A stretch of 64,000 nt of DNA from Mesomycoplasma ovipneumoniae (GCF_024758565.1 NZ_CP079199.1:186001-250000), one strand, 5' to 3'; counted from the first letter of the stretch, positions 43,700-57,053 are shown. The notes: generated by a model not told the origin, from the sequence alone. Made by a program: numbers and translations.

Positions 43700-43788
43700 T
43701 ATTCCTCCTCATTAAATTAAATAAAATAGAATTGTACCATAAAAAATCTACGGTACAATTCTATTCATTAAAAATTTATATATAAAAT

Positions 43789-45030
43789 TTAATTAAAATA
43801 AGGTTTTAAAACTTCTGGTATTGTTCAACTACCATCAGGGTTTTGATTTTGTTCGAGTAAAATCGCGACAATTCTATCAATTGCAAGGCCAGATCCATTA
43901 ATTGTGTGTGCATAAACGTTATTTTTTTCATCACGATAACGAATTTTTGCTCTTCTAGCTTGAAAATCTCCACAATAACTAATTGATGAAACTTCACGGT
44001 ATGTCTGTTCTGATGGAAGTCATGCTTCTAAATCAATAGTTTTTTTACTTGAAAAACCAAGATCACCAGTACACAAAAGCACAGCACGATAAGGAATGTT
44101 TAGTAATTTCAAAATTTTAGCAGCATCTTGAACAACATTGTCAAACTCTTTCATTCCATCAACTTCATTTGTTATTTTAACAAGTTCAACTTTATGAAAT
44201 TCGTGAAGTCGGATCAAACCTCTTGTGTCTTTGCCACCACTCCCAGCCTCAGATCGATAACACTTGCTATAACCAACAAGCGAAATTGGTTTTTCTAAGT
44301 CAATAATTTCGTCTTGATAATAATTTGTTAAAGGAACTTCGGCTGTCGGAATTAGTCAAAGATCAGAATTTTTTAAAGAATACAAATCTTCTGAAAATTT
44401 CGGAAGTTGCCCTGTTCCATATAGCGAATTTTCAAGAACTAAAGTGTTTGGAACAATTTCCTCATAACCTGAATTTACATGAGTATCAATCATAAAATTT
44501 ATCAAAGCCCGAACTAATTTAGCCGCTAATTTTTTATAAATTACAAAGCGATTTCCTGAAATTTTTACAGCTCGTTTAAAATCTAAAATGTCTTTAGATT
44601 TACCAAATTCATAGTGAGGCTTGATTTTAGGATCGACTTTTTTTGGTTGACCTCAGTGATAAATAACTTGATTATCAAGTTCAGAATTTCCAAAAGGAAC
44701 TGAATCATCAGGAAGATTTGGCACTTCAAGAATTTTTTGACTAACTCAGTCATCAAGTTTTTGTCACTCTGTTTCTAAATTTGCAAGTTTATCTTTAAGT
44801 TGAGTTACTTGGTTTTTCAAATCTTCAGAGTCTTTATTTTCACGGACATAAAGTCCAATTTGTTTGCTAGTTTTATTTTTTTGTGCTAATAATTCATCAA
44901 TTTCCTGACGCAAAAAGTTACGTTTTTGGGCTTTTTCATACAAGTCCGCAATTATAGAAATATCAAAACCACGGTCTGATAATTTTTTTTCAACAAAAGA
45001 TTTGTTGTTTAAAATTAAACGAATATCCAT
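43789..45030 (-). CDS. serS: Serine-tRNA ligase
   Basis: Class II synthetase, 413 aa. The N-terminal long coiled-coil arm (about residues 25-100, [20 protein letters not shown]) contacts the tRNA-Ser variable arm. Motif 2 is [21 protein letters not shown], with [10 protein letters not shown] following. Motif 3 is [16 protein letters not shown]. The C-terminal IPEVLKPYF is typical. It lies 11 nt downstream of eno. Confidence 0.96.
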
Positions 45031-45041
45031 ATTTTAATAAA

Positions 45042-46418
<1,377 letters not shown>

Positions 46419-46477
46419 TTAAATTTATTGAATGTATTATTTGCTAAGTAAAATCAAAAATAATAACATGCTAAAAA

Positions 46478-46504
46478 TTATATCACAAACTATGAATTTA
46501 ACAA
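46478..46504 (-). promoter_or_regulatory. Promoter of eno-serS
   Basis: Read leftward: TTGTTA, 15-16 nt, TATAAT (46478-46483), about 87 nt before the enolase start. One of the best promoters in the window, as expected for a highly expressed gene. Confidence 0.7.
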
Positions 46505-46540
46505 ATGCTTAAATAGTAATTTTTACTTGTTATTTTAGTG

Positions 46541-47191
46541 TTAATTTAATAACTTTTGGATTTTTGTTTTATTTGGTTTTTGGGCCAAAAAAGTGCCTAC
46601 AACAATTACATCAGCTCCTGATTCAAAGACTTTTTTTGCATTGTAATCTTTAATTCCACCGTCAACTTGAATTAAAATGTTGTAATTTGACTCACGAATT
46701 ATTTTGGATAAGTTGCTAATTTTTTGGTATGTTTCTTGGATAAAATCCTGCCCGCCTTTTCCAGGTTCAACTGACATTACCAAAATCAGATCTATTTTGG
46801 GTAATAAGTCTAAAATTTCTTCAATTTTTGTCGAAGGTTTTATTGCAAGTCCTATTTTAATTTTTTCAGAATATTTTAAAATTATCCTATGAATTTCGTC
46901 ATAATTTTTACTTTCAAAGTGAATTGTCACAAAATCAACATAGCCAATTAGTTCTTCAATTTGACTTTCAGGATCACTTGACATTAAATGAGCATCACAA
47001 ATAAACTTTTTTGATTTAGTGACAATTTTTTTAATTTCTGAAAGCGAAATTGCTGTATTTTCAACAAATTTACCGTCCATAAAATCAAAATGAAATCATT
47101 TTATTCCAAGATTCAAAAAAGTTCTAACTAATTTTAGACGGTTATTTTTACTAACATTCAAAAGTGAGGGACTAATAATCTTTTTTTTCAT
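46541..47191 (-). CDS. rpe: Ribulose-phosphate 3-epimerase
   Basis: Pentose-phosphate TIM barrel, 216 aa. [15 protein letters not shown] at the start, [12 protein letters not shown] with the metal-binding Asp, [32 protein letters not shown], and [20 protein letters not shown]. The start lies 20 nt inside the end of rsgA. rsgA-rpe linkage is common in Firmicutes. Confidence 0.95.
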
Positions 47192-48029
47192 ATTTTTCTA
47201 AAAGATAGAGATAATTTTTATACCTAGTTTCTGAAATTATGCCGTGTTTTACAGCATTTTTTACTGCACAGTTTTCTATTGGCTCATGAAAATGAAAGCA
47301 TGTTCTAAATTTGCATTTAGGCAAAAACTGGCGAAAAATTTCAAATGAACTTTTAATTTGATCTTTGGGAATTTCATCATAATTAAAACTAGAAAATCCA
47401 GGCGTATCTACTATCTGAAAGTCTCCATTTCTTATAATTTGAACCACACGCGTGGTGTGTTTTCCGCGATTTAATGAAAAAGAAATTTGCTGAACCTGGA
47501 ATTGTGTGCCAAACAAATTATTAATAAAACTTGTTTTTCCAACTCCGCTTTGTCCGATAACAAAATTAAGTTTATTTTTAATTTTTTCTTGCAAATCGCT
47601 AGGAATTTTTTTTTCATTATTATTAATAAAAAAAATAGAATATCCCATTTTTTGATAATCAAGCAACAAATTTTCATAATTTGGTTCAAGATCAACTTTG
47701 GTAACTATCAAAATTGGACTAATATTTTTAAATTCAATCATTAACAAAAAAGTGTCAAGCAATAAAGGCGAAAAATTAGGTTCCTTGAGGGAAACAAAAA
47801 TAAGCGCCTGGTCTATATTAGCAACTTTTGGACGTTTTAGTCAGTTTTTTCTTGGAAAAATTTCTTTAATAAATCCACTAGGATCAAACTCAACAAAATC
47901 TCCAACTAAAGGAGATATTTGTTTTTGTCTAAGTGATCCAGATCCTCTCAAAAGTGGATAGAGTTTTTGGGTTGATGGTTCAAAAACATCATAAAAACCC
48001 GCTATAACTCTAACAATTTGTCCCTTCAT
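47172..48029 (-). CDS. rsgA: Small ribosomal subunit biogenesis GTPase RsgA
   Basis: Circularly permuted GTPase for 30S maturation, 285 aa. The N-terminal OB fold is followed by G4 (IVTKVDL), then G1 ([19 protein letters not shown]), G2 (GKHTTRVV) and G3 ([10 protein letters not shown]), the permuted order diagnostic of RsgA. A C-terminal zinc-binding set [16 protein letters not shown] is present. It starts right before the gmk stop and overlaps rpe by 20 nt. Confidence 0.95.
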
Positions 48030-48611
48030 CTACAGCTCTTTTATTTCTGTTGTTATAATTTTTTCAATTTCATCGACACATTGTTTCAAATTGTCATTTA
48101 CAACTTGAAACTTGAATAAATCCTTAATTTTAATTTCAGATTCAGCCTTTTTAAGTCGAAGATCGATTTGGCTTGATGTCTCTGTGAGTCTATTTTCAAT
48201 TCTATTTTTCAGAACTTCAAGCGAGGGAGGTAAAATAAAAATAGTTAAAATTTTATCTAATTGGTTATTTTTCTTATAGTTTTCAATAATATTTTTAGCA
48301 CCATTTGTGTCAATTTCTAATAACGGAATAAAATTTTGATCTTGAATATATTGAATTTGTGACTCTAGAGTTCCATAGTAATTATCAAGATGACAACTTC
48401 ACTCAATAAATTCGTTATTTTTGATTTTTTCTTTAAAAGTTGCGTGGTCTAAAAAAAAATAACTCACTCCGTCAATTTCATTAACGCGTTTTGGCCTGGT
48501 TGTTGCCGAAATTGCAAGTTTTATAGGCAATTTGTTATTTTTTAATAAAATTGACTCAATTGTCCCTTTGCCAACACCTGAAGGACCGGAAATTACAATT
48601 AGTTTATTCAT
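48030..48611 (-). CDS. gmk: Guanylate kinase
   Basis: GMP to GDP, 193 aa. P-loop ISGPSGVGKGTIES, then ATTRPKRVNEIDGVSYFFLD, and FIPLLEIDTNGAKNI with ILPPSLEVLKNRIENR. I chose the ATG at 48611 because P-loop spacing is normal from there; an earlier ATG at 48623 is in frame. It overlaps rsmD by 8 nt and its stop abuts the rsgA start. Confidence 0.95.
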
Positions 48612-49164
48612 CTTTTGCTTCATTATTAAATCTTAGGAAAAAAACAGTATTTTTAGCGTATTTTTTTGTTTTTTCAATTGAAAAAAAATTGGGAATTAAT
48701 TTAGAACCTAAATTAGTTTTGTAAATTATAATTCCAGATTCTTCTAATAAATTATTTCTTGCAATTTTTAAAAAACATTTTTTGGTAATTTCTTCTTCAG
48801 CATGAGGTGGATCCAAAAAAATAAAATCAAACTTTTGCCCAATAAGATCGTTAAGCAAAAATATTGCGTTTTTATTAAATATTTCGTATTTTTCTACGTT
48901 ATATTTTTTGCAAAAATCAACAATATTTTTGTATGCCTGCTGATTTAATTCAGAAGCTACAACTTTTTTTGCACCACGAGAAGCCGCTTCAAGACCTATT
49001 GCACCTGTTCCAGCAAACAGATCTAAAACTTTTGAATTTGGAATTTCAAATTGCAACTGTGAAAAAATCGACTCACGACAACGATCAGACATTGGTCTAA
49101 CTACTGAAAATTCAGGATTTTTTATTACAGCACGCCTATAATTACCAGAAATTATTCTAATCAT
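48604..49164 (-). CDS. rsmD: 16S rRNA (guanine-N2)-methyltransferase RsmD
   Basis: Methylates G966 of 16S rRNA. The 186-aa Rossmann methyltransferase has IRIISGNYRRAVIKNP, RPMSDRCRESIFSQL, the SAM motif VLDLFAGTGAIGLEAASRGA, and the catalytic DPPH (FIFLDPPHAEEEI) in place of the usual D/NPPY/F. It lies between recO and gmk with a short overlap. Confidence 0.94.
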   Translation of the reverse strand: MIRIISGNYRRAVIKNPEFSVVRPMSDRCRESIFSQLQFEIPNSKVLDLFAGTGAIGLEAASRGAKKVVASELNQQAYKNIVDFCKKYNVEKYEIFNKNAIFLLNDLIGQKFDFIFLDPPHAEEEITKKCFLKIARNNLLEESGIIIYKTNLGSKLIPNFFSIEKTKKYAKNTVFFLRFNNEAKDE

Positions 49165-49192
49165 AAATATTTATAAGATTATACCAAAAAAT

Positions 49193-49873
49193 TTAAAAAA
49201 TAATATATGAATTTTTTCTTAAAAACATCTTTAAAATTTCAAAAATAGAATAAACATGGTCAAAATTAATTTTTTCTAAATACTCATCAAGTGAAAAATT
49301 GGCTCAATACAAAATTTCCAATTCCTTAACATTAAATCTAAAAAAAGGTTTTAAAGTGCGGTGATAGATACATTCCATTCCGCCATAAAAATCAAAATTT
49401 ACAAGCCTTTTATTCGTTTTGCAAACTTTACAACTAGTTAAATTGCCAATTCAACCGTTAATTTTAATTCAGTTGATAATTACATATACTATTATTGCAT
49501 TTACATTTTTGTCGTTTATTTTGGAAAAGGCACTTTGAAAAATATCGAAAATTTTAGAATCATAATTATTTTCATAACTAAGTTGATAAATTATTTTTCA
49601 AAACTTATAAATATTTTCGTTAGTTAAATCTAGACGAACAAGGCATTCACCCTTTTTTAGTTTGGATAATTTATTAGGATTTTTGGCCAAAAAAATTTCA
49701 AACTCACCAAGGCAGCCGGGATTTAATATATAAATATTTTTGCTAGTTGGGCGACGTACACCGAGAGCAACCATCTTAAGAATGCCAAAATTTGTTACTA
49801 ATTTAACTATTAAATCAAAATCCCTAAAGTCAAATCTTTCGACAACTATCCCTTTAATGATTTTTTCAGCCAT
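49193..49873 (-). CDS. recO: DNA repair protein RecO
   Basis: RecFOR-pathway protein that anneals strands and helps RecA loading with RecR. The 226-aa protein has an N-terminal OB domain (KGIVVERFDFRDFDLIVKLV, then VALGVRRPTSKNIYIL) and a helical C-terminal part with a partial zinc site (CKVCKTNKRLVNFDFYGGMEC). It is shorter and more divergent than usual, as in other mycoplasmas. First gene of the recO-rsmD-gmk-rsgA-rpe run; a TATAAT box read leftward lies at 49996-50001. Confidence 0.85.
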
Positions 49874-50117
49874 TTTTTCATTAAAACTTATTTATAGTAT
49901 TTAGGTTTAAAGATCTAAAATTAGTTAATTCTATTAAAATGAAATTTATTTTTAAGCAAAAAGTAATTTCTAAAATATTTTAGTTATAAAATATAATTAT
50001 ACCACAAATTAATTTTTTTTGATTGATTTGTCATTTTTTTTATTAATTTTTTTTAATTATGCTTCAAAATTGGGAATCAGATAAATGGTTTTGCTTAAAA
50101 TTTAGTCTTTTTTATGC

Positions 50118-50123
50118 TATAAT
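50118..50123 (+). promoter_or_regulatory. -10 box of the protease lipoprotein gene
   Basis: TATGCTATAAT, an extended -10, about 70 nt upstream of the lipoprotein start and divergent from the recO promoter. Confidence 0.55.
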
Positions 50124-50195
50124 TTAATCACCAAAACTTAATAAAAATGTTTAAGATTTGAATTTAAGTTTTTAAAAAACGAAATGGTTTGGTTT

Positions 50196-52793
50196 ATGAA
50201 AAAACTTAGTAAACTTATTTTTTCTAATTTGTTTTTAGGGTCTTTATCCATAATTTTATTTTCAGCATGCAATGTAAATAGCGATAAATTGGGTTCTAAA
50301 GAACAAATTAGTCCGAAAGTTCATGCAAAAATTGAAAACCAACAACAAACCAGTCTTGATGATGTCGATTGGAAAAACATTAACTTTGAATATGACAGCA
50401 AAAAATACAGTTTGGAAAAATTGAATTTAAATAAAAATTTTGAACAAAATTTGTTAACAGTTAGTGTTTTGCTCGTTGATACTAAAAAGCAGCTTTCAAT
50501 ACCAAAAGAGTTTGTTTTTACTTCGTTTTTAAAAGTAAAAGACAAAATACAGGAACAAAATTTAGATAAAGTTCAAAAACCAGTTGAAGAAGAAGAGCCA
50601 AAAAAAGTTGAAAAAAACCCTAGTTCTCAACCTAATTTGTCTAATATTAAAAGACAAAAAATTTTAAAACCACCTAGCTCTAGTAAACCTGAAATTACAA
50701 GAATTATTAGACCTCAAGAAAAACCAAAATCACAAATTATAAATAATACTAGTCCAAAAATCAGTGATGTTCCAATTAATAATTCCCCTATTAATAGAAT
50801 AAACTCAAACCAATTTCAAAGTGTAAATTACAATACAAAAGCTTATAACCCACTTTTTGAAACAACTCCAAAGTTAAAATATACAAATAGAATTTACAAC
50901 AAATCACAAAATCCTGAATATTTTAAAGATGATCATTATTTTGACCAAGATTTTTTATTAAAACATTCAGTGATGCAAATTATTCAAAATACACCAAAAT
51001 ATCAAACTGGAGTGCATAATTTATACACTTTTTTGTACAATGGTGATAATAATCAGCCAATTAATTTTCTTGATCCAAATGATCCAAATAGAAATAAAAG
51101 ATTTTGAGAATTAGCAAAAAATGTCGGTCATTACGGCGATTTTGGTAAAAACAATGATGAAAAATTGATGTTTTATAATCGTGGTATTTCCTATAATGGA
51201 ATGGCTGAACAAGTATATCTTCCAAAGTTTTCTGAGACTCAATCTTCTGGGGCTTCAAGTAATTCTGAAAATCTGACAGAAATTGTAAAGAAAAATCCTT
51301 TTGGTTTTTTGCCATCTAATTTAAGTCAGTTATTTTATTACATGAAAATCGAAGAAATTGGCAAAATTTTTAAAATTCCTAATTTAAAAAAAGTTAGTGC
51401 TAATTTTGATGACAAAAAAGGCGAAATTAGCATTTTGTTTGAAAGTGCTGATGGCAAAAAACAAATTTGAAAATCAAGTTCAACTAATGCTGATTTAAAA
51501 AAAGATGTTGACTATGAAAAGTTCATTTATGATCGCTCATTTAGTCTTGGAGTTTACGGATATAAATATTTTCAAAATCCTTATATTTGAAATGATTATG
51601 GTACTCATGCTTTTAAAGAATACGGTACTGCTTGAGTTTTAGATAGAATAACAAATAATGATACTAATTCTGATAGTTATGAACTTTTAGTTGGAACAAA
51701 CATCCATGTTTGGAATATGGCACAAATTTTTGACAAGAGCATGTATTTTTTTGATGTAAATAATCAAAGCGAAAAATCAAAAAAATGAAATGCTGGCTTT
51801 GTTGACCAAAGCTATAAATTCATTTCTGAGCAAGATATAAAAAATGCTGATAAATCAAGGCCTTTTTTTACCGCAGCCCGTTCAAGTAATTTAATTTCTG
51901 ACAATAAATATGAAAATACATACCCAAAAATTAAAGAATACCCTGTTTTTGATGCCTATGATAGTTATTTAAGCGCTCCATATTACACTCCGCGGTACAA
52001 AGTTGACGGAATAATGGGTCATGATGTCGATGTTGGCTATAAATATTTAGATAATTATAATGAGTCCACTCGAGTTGGAACAACCAAAAATGGCGGTTCA
52101 GACTTTGTTATTCTAAGACTGAAAATTAAAAAAACTGATTTAGGACATATTTTACCTGAATTAAAAAAAGCGATTGATTCTGGTATTGAAAAAGAGTGGC
52201 ATATTGGCCTAGGTCGCAATGAAAAATTTAGTCCAATAAAAACACAATTTTATGGCGGATATCCAGTTGCTACTAAAGACAATGAAAATGGTGATTGAGA
52301 TAAAGGTGTAAATTTTAAATCTAATAAATCAACAGGCGGAATAATCAACACCCGATCACGTGTAATTAATGATAGTCTTTTTCATGGACTTTGAACCCCT
52401 TATAATGATGCTGAAAATAAAGACTGAAATTCTAAACACGAAAAGTGAAAAAATTACCAAAAGCCATTTCTTGACAATTTAAAACACGGAATGCTAAAAA
52501 TGGTTTTAAATCAGCATTCAAATTTGTACACAAAAGTAAATTCTAAAAATAAATTAGACGCTCTTGGCCCTGGATCTTCAGGATCGATGGCTATTGATTC
52601 AAGTTTTAATTTAATTGGTATAAATTATTCCTATTCAACTGACTCAGAAAGCAACACTTTTTCAAATGCAATTTCATTAATGGAGGGTCAGTCTACTTAT
52701 CTTGATGGATTTAATGGCAATATTCGCGAGGATTTTAAGAAAAAATTACAAAAAGACGGCTTATATACAGTCAAGATTAATCCAAAATCATAA
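50196..52793 (+). CDS. DUF31-type serine protease lipoprotein (MIP-like)
   Basis: Predicted surface protease, 865 aa. The lipoprotein signal ends at the lipobox LFSAC with Cys at about residue 24. A Lys/Pro/Ser-rich low-complexity spacer covers about residues 120-200. The C-terminal half has trypsin-like hallmarks: YGTAWVLDRI then LLVGTNIHVWNM with the likely catalytic His near residue 500, and ALGPGSSGSMAIDSSFNLIG with the nucleophilic Ser near residue 795. This is the DUF31/mycoplasma immunoglobulin protease (MIP) pattern, whose known members cleave antibody heavy chains. A second ATG 12 nt upstream is an alternative start. No clear Ig-binding partner (MIB) gene is adjacent. Confidence 0.8.
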
Positions 52794-52937
52794 AAATTAT
52801 CTTAGCTAATTTTTTGGTTTTATAGTTTTTGGTGGTTTGTTTAGATATTTTACTTTAAATTTTTGGCAAAATTTACGGGCTGTTGGGTCAAATTTAGCCT
52901 AGTATTTTGAGCAAAAACTATTAAAAAATGTAAAATC

Positions 52938-52975
52938 CTTAGACTTTTTAGTTAGTAAAAGTCTAAGTTTTTACT
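52938..52975 (+). terminator. Terminator after the protease lipoprotein gene
   Basis: CTTAGACTTTTTA pairs with TAAAAGTCTAAG around a short loop, followed by TTTTT, 145 nt after the stop codon. Confidence 0.8.
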
Positions 52976-53301
52976 ATAAATTTGGTCATTCTGAACCAAA
53001 TAAAAGTTGACATATTGATTTTATTAATATAATAAAGCTATAAATCCAAATTTTTTTACAACATTTCTTAGCAAAATTTGATAGTTACTTTTAAAATTGG
53101 TTATTTTTGACCTTAAATGAGGCTAGATGATTTGATCAATTTTTTACATAAATTTTTAGTATTGTAATAAAATTGTTTTGTTGATCAAAGTCTTTGCATT
53201 TTTGCACATTGGCTTAAAATAACGCTTTTTTTAAAATTTTAATAAAAAGTACTAATTTTTTATATTTTAAATAGATTTTTAAAAAATAATTTTAAAAATG
53301 G

Positions 53302-53307
53302 TATAAT
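53302..53307 (+). promoter_or_regulatory. -10 box of msrB
   Basis: GGTATAAT 31 nt before the msrB start codon, in the same GGTATAAT form seen before pyrG and rpiB. Confidence 0.6.
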
Positions 53308-53337
53308 TTGTAAATTAAACTTTATTTTGGAGAAAAC

Positions 53338-53769
53338 ATGGAAAACAACAAGAAAAAACTTGATCATTTGAACGAATTACAATACAAAGTTACCCAAGAA
53401 AATTTTACAGAACCACCTTTTGATAATCTTTATAACGATAATTACGAAGAAGGTGTTTATGTTGATATTATCGACGGAACTCCACTTTTTTTATCTTCAA
53501 CTAAGTATAATTCAGGATCTGGTTGACCATCTTTTTGAAAACCTTTAAACGAGGACTCGATTGTTGAAGTTCTTGATTTTAGCCACTCAATGACTAGAGT
53601 TGAGGTTCGCTCAAAAAATGCTGATTCCCATTTAGGTCACGTTTTTAATGATGGACCTAAAGATCAGGGAGGAAGACGTTATTGCATTAATTCGGCTGCC
53701 CTTAAATTTATTCCTAAAAATGAATTAAAAAGCAATAATCTAGAACACCTTTTAAAATACTTTGACTAA
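53338..53769 (+). CDS. msrB: Peptide-methionine (R)-S-oxide reductase
   Basis: Reduces methionine-R-sulfoxide in oxidised proteins. The 143-aa protein has the MsrB core SGSGWPSFWKPL (Trp from TGA), [36 protein letters not shown] with the catalytic Cys near residue 119. The structural CxxC zinc pairs of many MsrBs are absent. It stands alone between two lipoprotein genes, with its own promoter and GGAG site. Confidence 0.93.
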
Positions 53770-53835
53770 ATTTTATTTAAAACAAAAATAAGAAAAAGTA
53801 TTATTTTTAATAATAATATTGTAAAATTTTAAATC

Positions 53836-55467
53836 ATGAAATTACTAAGAAAATCAAAAATAAGCTTTTTATTTTTTTCAGTAATTTTTTTATTTTTATC
53901 AAGTTGTTCAGTTAAGTCCAATGTACCTGAAATAAAAAATCCTCCTGGTAAAATAAATAAAAATATTGATGATTCGCCAAAAATTGAACCACCAACTCAA
54001 CCATCAAATCCATCTCAACCGTCAAATCCGTCTCAACCATCTCAACCGTCAAATCCAGATCAAAATCCATCAACTACTGAAATTAAAAAAGACCACCAAA
54101 TTGATAAGGATGAAAATCACGAAAAAAATAAGAGTTCAGTGATTAGTCAAAAACCTGATTTGCCACCCACCATTATAAAAAAACCTGATGAAGGTAAAGA
54201 AAAATCGGGTATAATTAAAAAAATAGATGATAAAAAAGATCCAGAACAGCCAAAAACTCCATCTTTTACACCACAAAAACCAAGTGATGAAGAAAAAATA
54301 ATTGCTCAGCCTTTTGAGCCAAAAAAGCAGGAAAAAGAAACTGATGTCCAATTAACTCAATTAAAAGGTTACCTTTCAACATTAGCTAATTCATTCCAAA
54401 TTACAAAAAACATGCAAAGTTCAAACCCCCTAACAATAATTCACAGTGGTAAAACTAATAAGAAAGATTTTTCTTATGTAAATTTTGTTGACCCAATCCA
54501 AGATTTGAACGATACATATGATATTAAATTAGATTTTTCCAGTGCTGTTTCCACAGGCACATCAAACCAAAAAAAACCTATAAATAACGTGCTTTTAGTT
54601 TTGTTTCGCAAAGATAATTCCTCGATTAAATCCTCGAAAACAGTCAGTCTTTTTTATGAACAAGAACAAACATCGCAAATAAATTTAATAGGCAAGAAAT
54701 TACCTGATGATTTTAAAAACATTTTTCCTTCATTTTTAGCTTTTTCCTTGCTAAACTCAAACAACGATGTTATATCCAACCCATTTTTTAATCAAATTGG
54801 TCATGTTTTAAATAATCGGAATTTTGGAGTTGGGCTTAAAGATACTTTTGCCGAATTTAGCCCTGAAATTACCGATGATGAAAAAGAAAAATATGGATTT
54901 GATGTTGTTAGCGCTCAACCTGATGATGAAAATGGAAAATTAAAACTTAATTTACAAATTTGAAAAATAGACAAAGATACTGAGATAAAAACGTTTTTGC
55001 CGAATAATAAAAGTCTTGAATTTTCAGGTTTAGCTAAAAATTCAGACAATATTTACCAATTTGAATTATCAAAAAATACTTTAGAAATTGATGTTTTAAA
55101 AAACGCTATCAAAAAAACTTTATTAGAAAAAGATTTAAAATCCGACTTTAATAAACATGCATTTTTAAAACTTTTACTCGAGCACTTATATATAAGAGTT
55201 AATGCTGAAATTAATAATAAGTGGATTAAATTATCTGAAGTTAAACATAATAAATGATTGTTTTTCCCGCAAATTCAGCTTGCAAATTTAATTACCACTC
55301 AATTAATAAATGATTTGACTTTGGAAAGAAATGGTAAAAAAATTACTTGAACCTTAAATTTAAAAACAGTTTTACTAAATAACAATCAAATTTTGACCCC
55401 TAATGGTGAATTTTTGCTAGGTAATGAAAAAACTCACAAAATTAGCGGTGTACTTGAAATTAATTAA
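53836..55467 (+). CDS. Proline-rich surface lipoprotein
   Basis: 543 aa with a lipoprotein signal ending in LSSC (Cys about residue 24). The following 150 residues are low complexity: PSNPSQ repeats (nt about 54000-54060), then Lys/Asp/Pro-rich sequence. The remainder is a globular region containing a G-K-L-K-L-N-L beta-strand motif like those of mycoplasma variable surface lipoproteins (lipoprotein-17-type domain, tentative). Function unknown; probably antigenic and extracellular. The short repeats are candidates for length variation. Its neighbours are msrB and a permease. Confidence 0.75.
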
Positions 55468-55552
55468 AAAAATTTCAAGTAAATTTTTTTAATTAATTAT
55501 TTTTTCTAATGGTACAATTTAATACAATTTTTGAAAATTAAAGGCCAAAATA

Positions 55553-56908
55553 ATGAAAACGAAATCAAAAAACTCACTTACAGAACGACAATTTATTTTT
55601 TACGGGCTAAATTATATTGTAGGATTTGGCTTCATCGCCACTATTTCGAGAGTAATTAATCAAGGAATTTGGGGTGTTTTTGTTTTTATTCTAACATCTT
55701 TAATTACTTTAGCGGTTATTTTTGCTTTTGCTCGAGCTGGGCAGAAATACCAAAATGAAGTTGGTGGTTCATATGCATATGCTAAAAAAACCTTTAAAAA
55801 AGGACTTGTTTTTTTCACAGGTTGAAATCAAGTTGCCCGAATTATGCTTTTTTCGGCAACAAGTCCGCTATTTTTTTCAACTTTACTAACACAATTTGAT
55901 CCTGATCGCCAATGAGTTTATGTTGCTATTTCATTAGTAGCTTATATAATTTTAATTCTTGCCGGTAGCTTTGGGTTTAAGCTCTCAAAACAAATAATTT
56001 TTTTTACTGCTATTTTTAAATGGGCAACACTTCTTATTGGTTTTGGTTTAATTATTTATTTAATTATTCAATCAAATACATATGGACATAGTTTTAGCGA
56101 AATTGAACCTTTTAGTGTTACATTATTCGCTGGAACAATTTTATCATTTATTTATTCCTATGGTGGTTTTGAATCATTAGCAACAATTTCACAAAGTGTC
56201 GAAACAAAACGGTTTAAAAAAGTAATAATTCTAATTTTTCTTATAGTAATTTCTGCCTATTTTTTATTTTATATAATTTTTTTAGGACTTGGTAAAGAAT
56301 ATCTTTCAAACTTTGGACTTGAAAAAGTCTACGAAACTCTTTGAGGTGCATCAGGAGTATCACTTTTTACAATCGGATTATTCTTTAATCGAATGTCAGC
56401 GACAATGGGATCAGTCCAACCTTATGCAAGATATATTGCCCCACTTGCTGAAGACGGTTTTTTACCATCAGTTTTTGCCAAAAAAAATAAGCACAACGAA
56501 TACCAATATGCTATTTATCTTTCAGTTTCGTTGGCAATTAGTTCAAGTATAATTTTTACAATTATCCCTAGAATTGCCGGTGTTACAGACACCTTTGGTA
56601 CAATTTTAAAGGCAGGAAATATCTCCTTTTTAATTCAGTATTTTCTCACACTTTTTACAGTTTTAATTTGAAAATGACGAAAAAGCGAACAAATACCAAT
56701 TTGAGAAATTGTAATTTACATTTTAGGTATGGTTGTTATTTTATTTACCCTTATTGTTTCACAATTACCATTTATTAGTTCTGAAGAAGTAGTTTTTGAG
56801 CAGTTTATACCTTTAATAAGTTACGTTGCTGCAATGTTAATTGGGTATATCGTTAAATTTTTAAATTCTTGACTAAAAAAGAGAAAATTGAGAAAAGTAG
56901 TTAGTTAA
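55553..56908 (+). CDS. APC-family amino-acid permease
   Basis: 451-aa integral membrane protein with about 12 hydrophobic segments. The N-terminus has the APC marks LNYIVGFGFIATISRVINQG, then FAFARAGQKYQNEVGGSYAYAKKTF. FIYSYGGFESLATISQSVET is the helix-6 region and RMSATMGSVQPYARYIAPLA the helix-8 region. The substrate cannot be assigned. A TACAAT box lies at 55513-55518, AAAGG is the ribosome site, and a terminator follows at 56937. Confidence 0.88.
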
Positions 56909-56936
56909 TATTGGTTTAAAGACCATCAAAACATAA

Positions 56937-56966
56937 AAAAAGCTATGAATTCATAGCTTTTTTTAT
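56937..56966. terminator. Terminator after the permease gene
   Basis: Perfect palindrome AAAAAAAGCTATGAATTCATAGCTTTTTTT. It works in both directions, so it would also end leftward transcripts from repeat copy 3. Confidence 0.9.
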
Positions 56967-57008
56967 GTTTTAGCTTGTATAAATTCTGAAAATTTTCGAG
57001 AAAAATAC

Positions 57009-57051
57009 AGACAATAAATTCAGTTGGATTTAAGTTTACTGGCTAAAAAAG
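57009..57051. repeat. 43-bp direct repeat left of repeat copy 3
   Basis: Matches 57581-57623 at 35 of 43 positions; seven of the eight differences are transitions. Both copies begin AGACAATAAATT and end CTAAAAAAG. Together they bracket repeat copy 3. Confidence 0.75.
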
Positions 57052-57053
57052 CT

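Larger units (their letters stand above)
52794..53337. other. Intergenic region with terminator and msrB promoter
   Basis: No gene. The left part holds a terminator at 52938-52975. The right end carries the msrB promoter (TATAAT 53302-53307) and GGAG ribosome site. The middle 300 bp is AT-rich with no visible role. Confidence 0.55.

Noticed and set aside
54000-54060. Possible CRISPR-like or minisatellite array
   Set aside because: The repeats are in-frame codons for PSN/PSQ within a lipoprotein and there are no spacers. No CRISPR array or cas gene was seen anywhere in the window.
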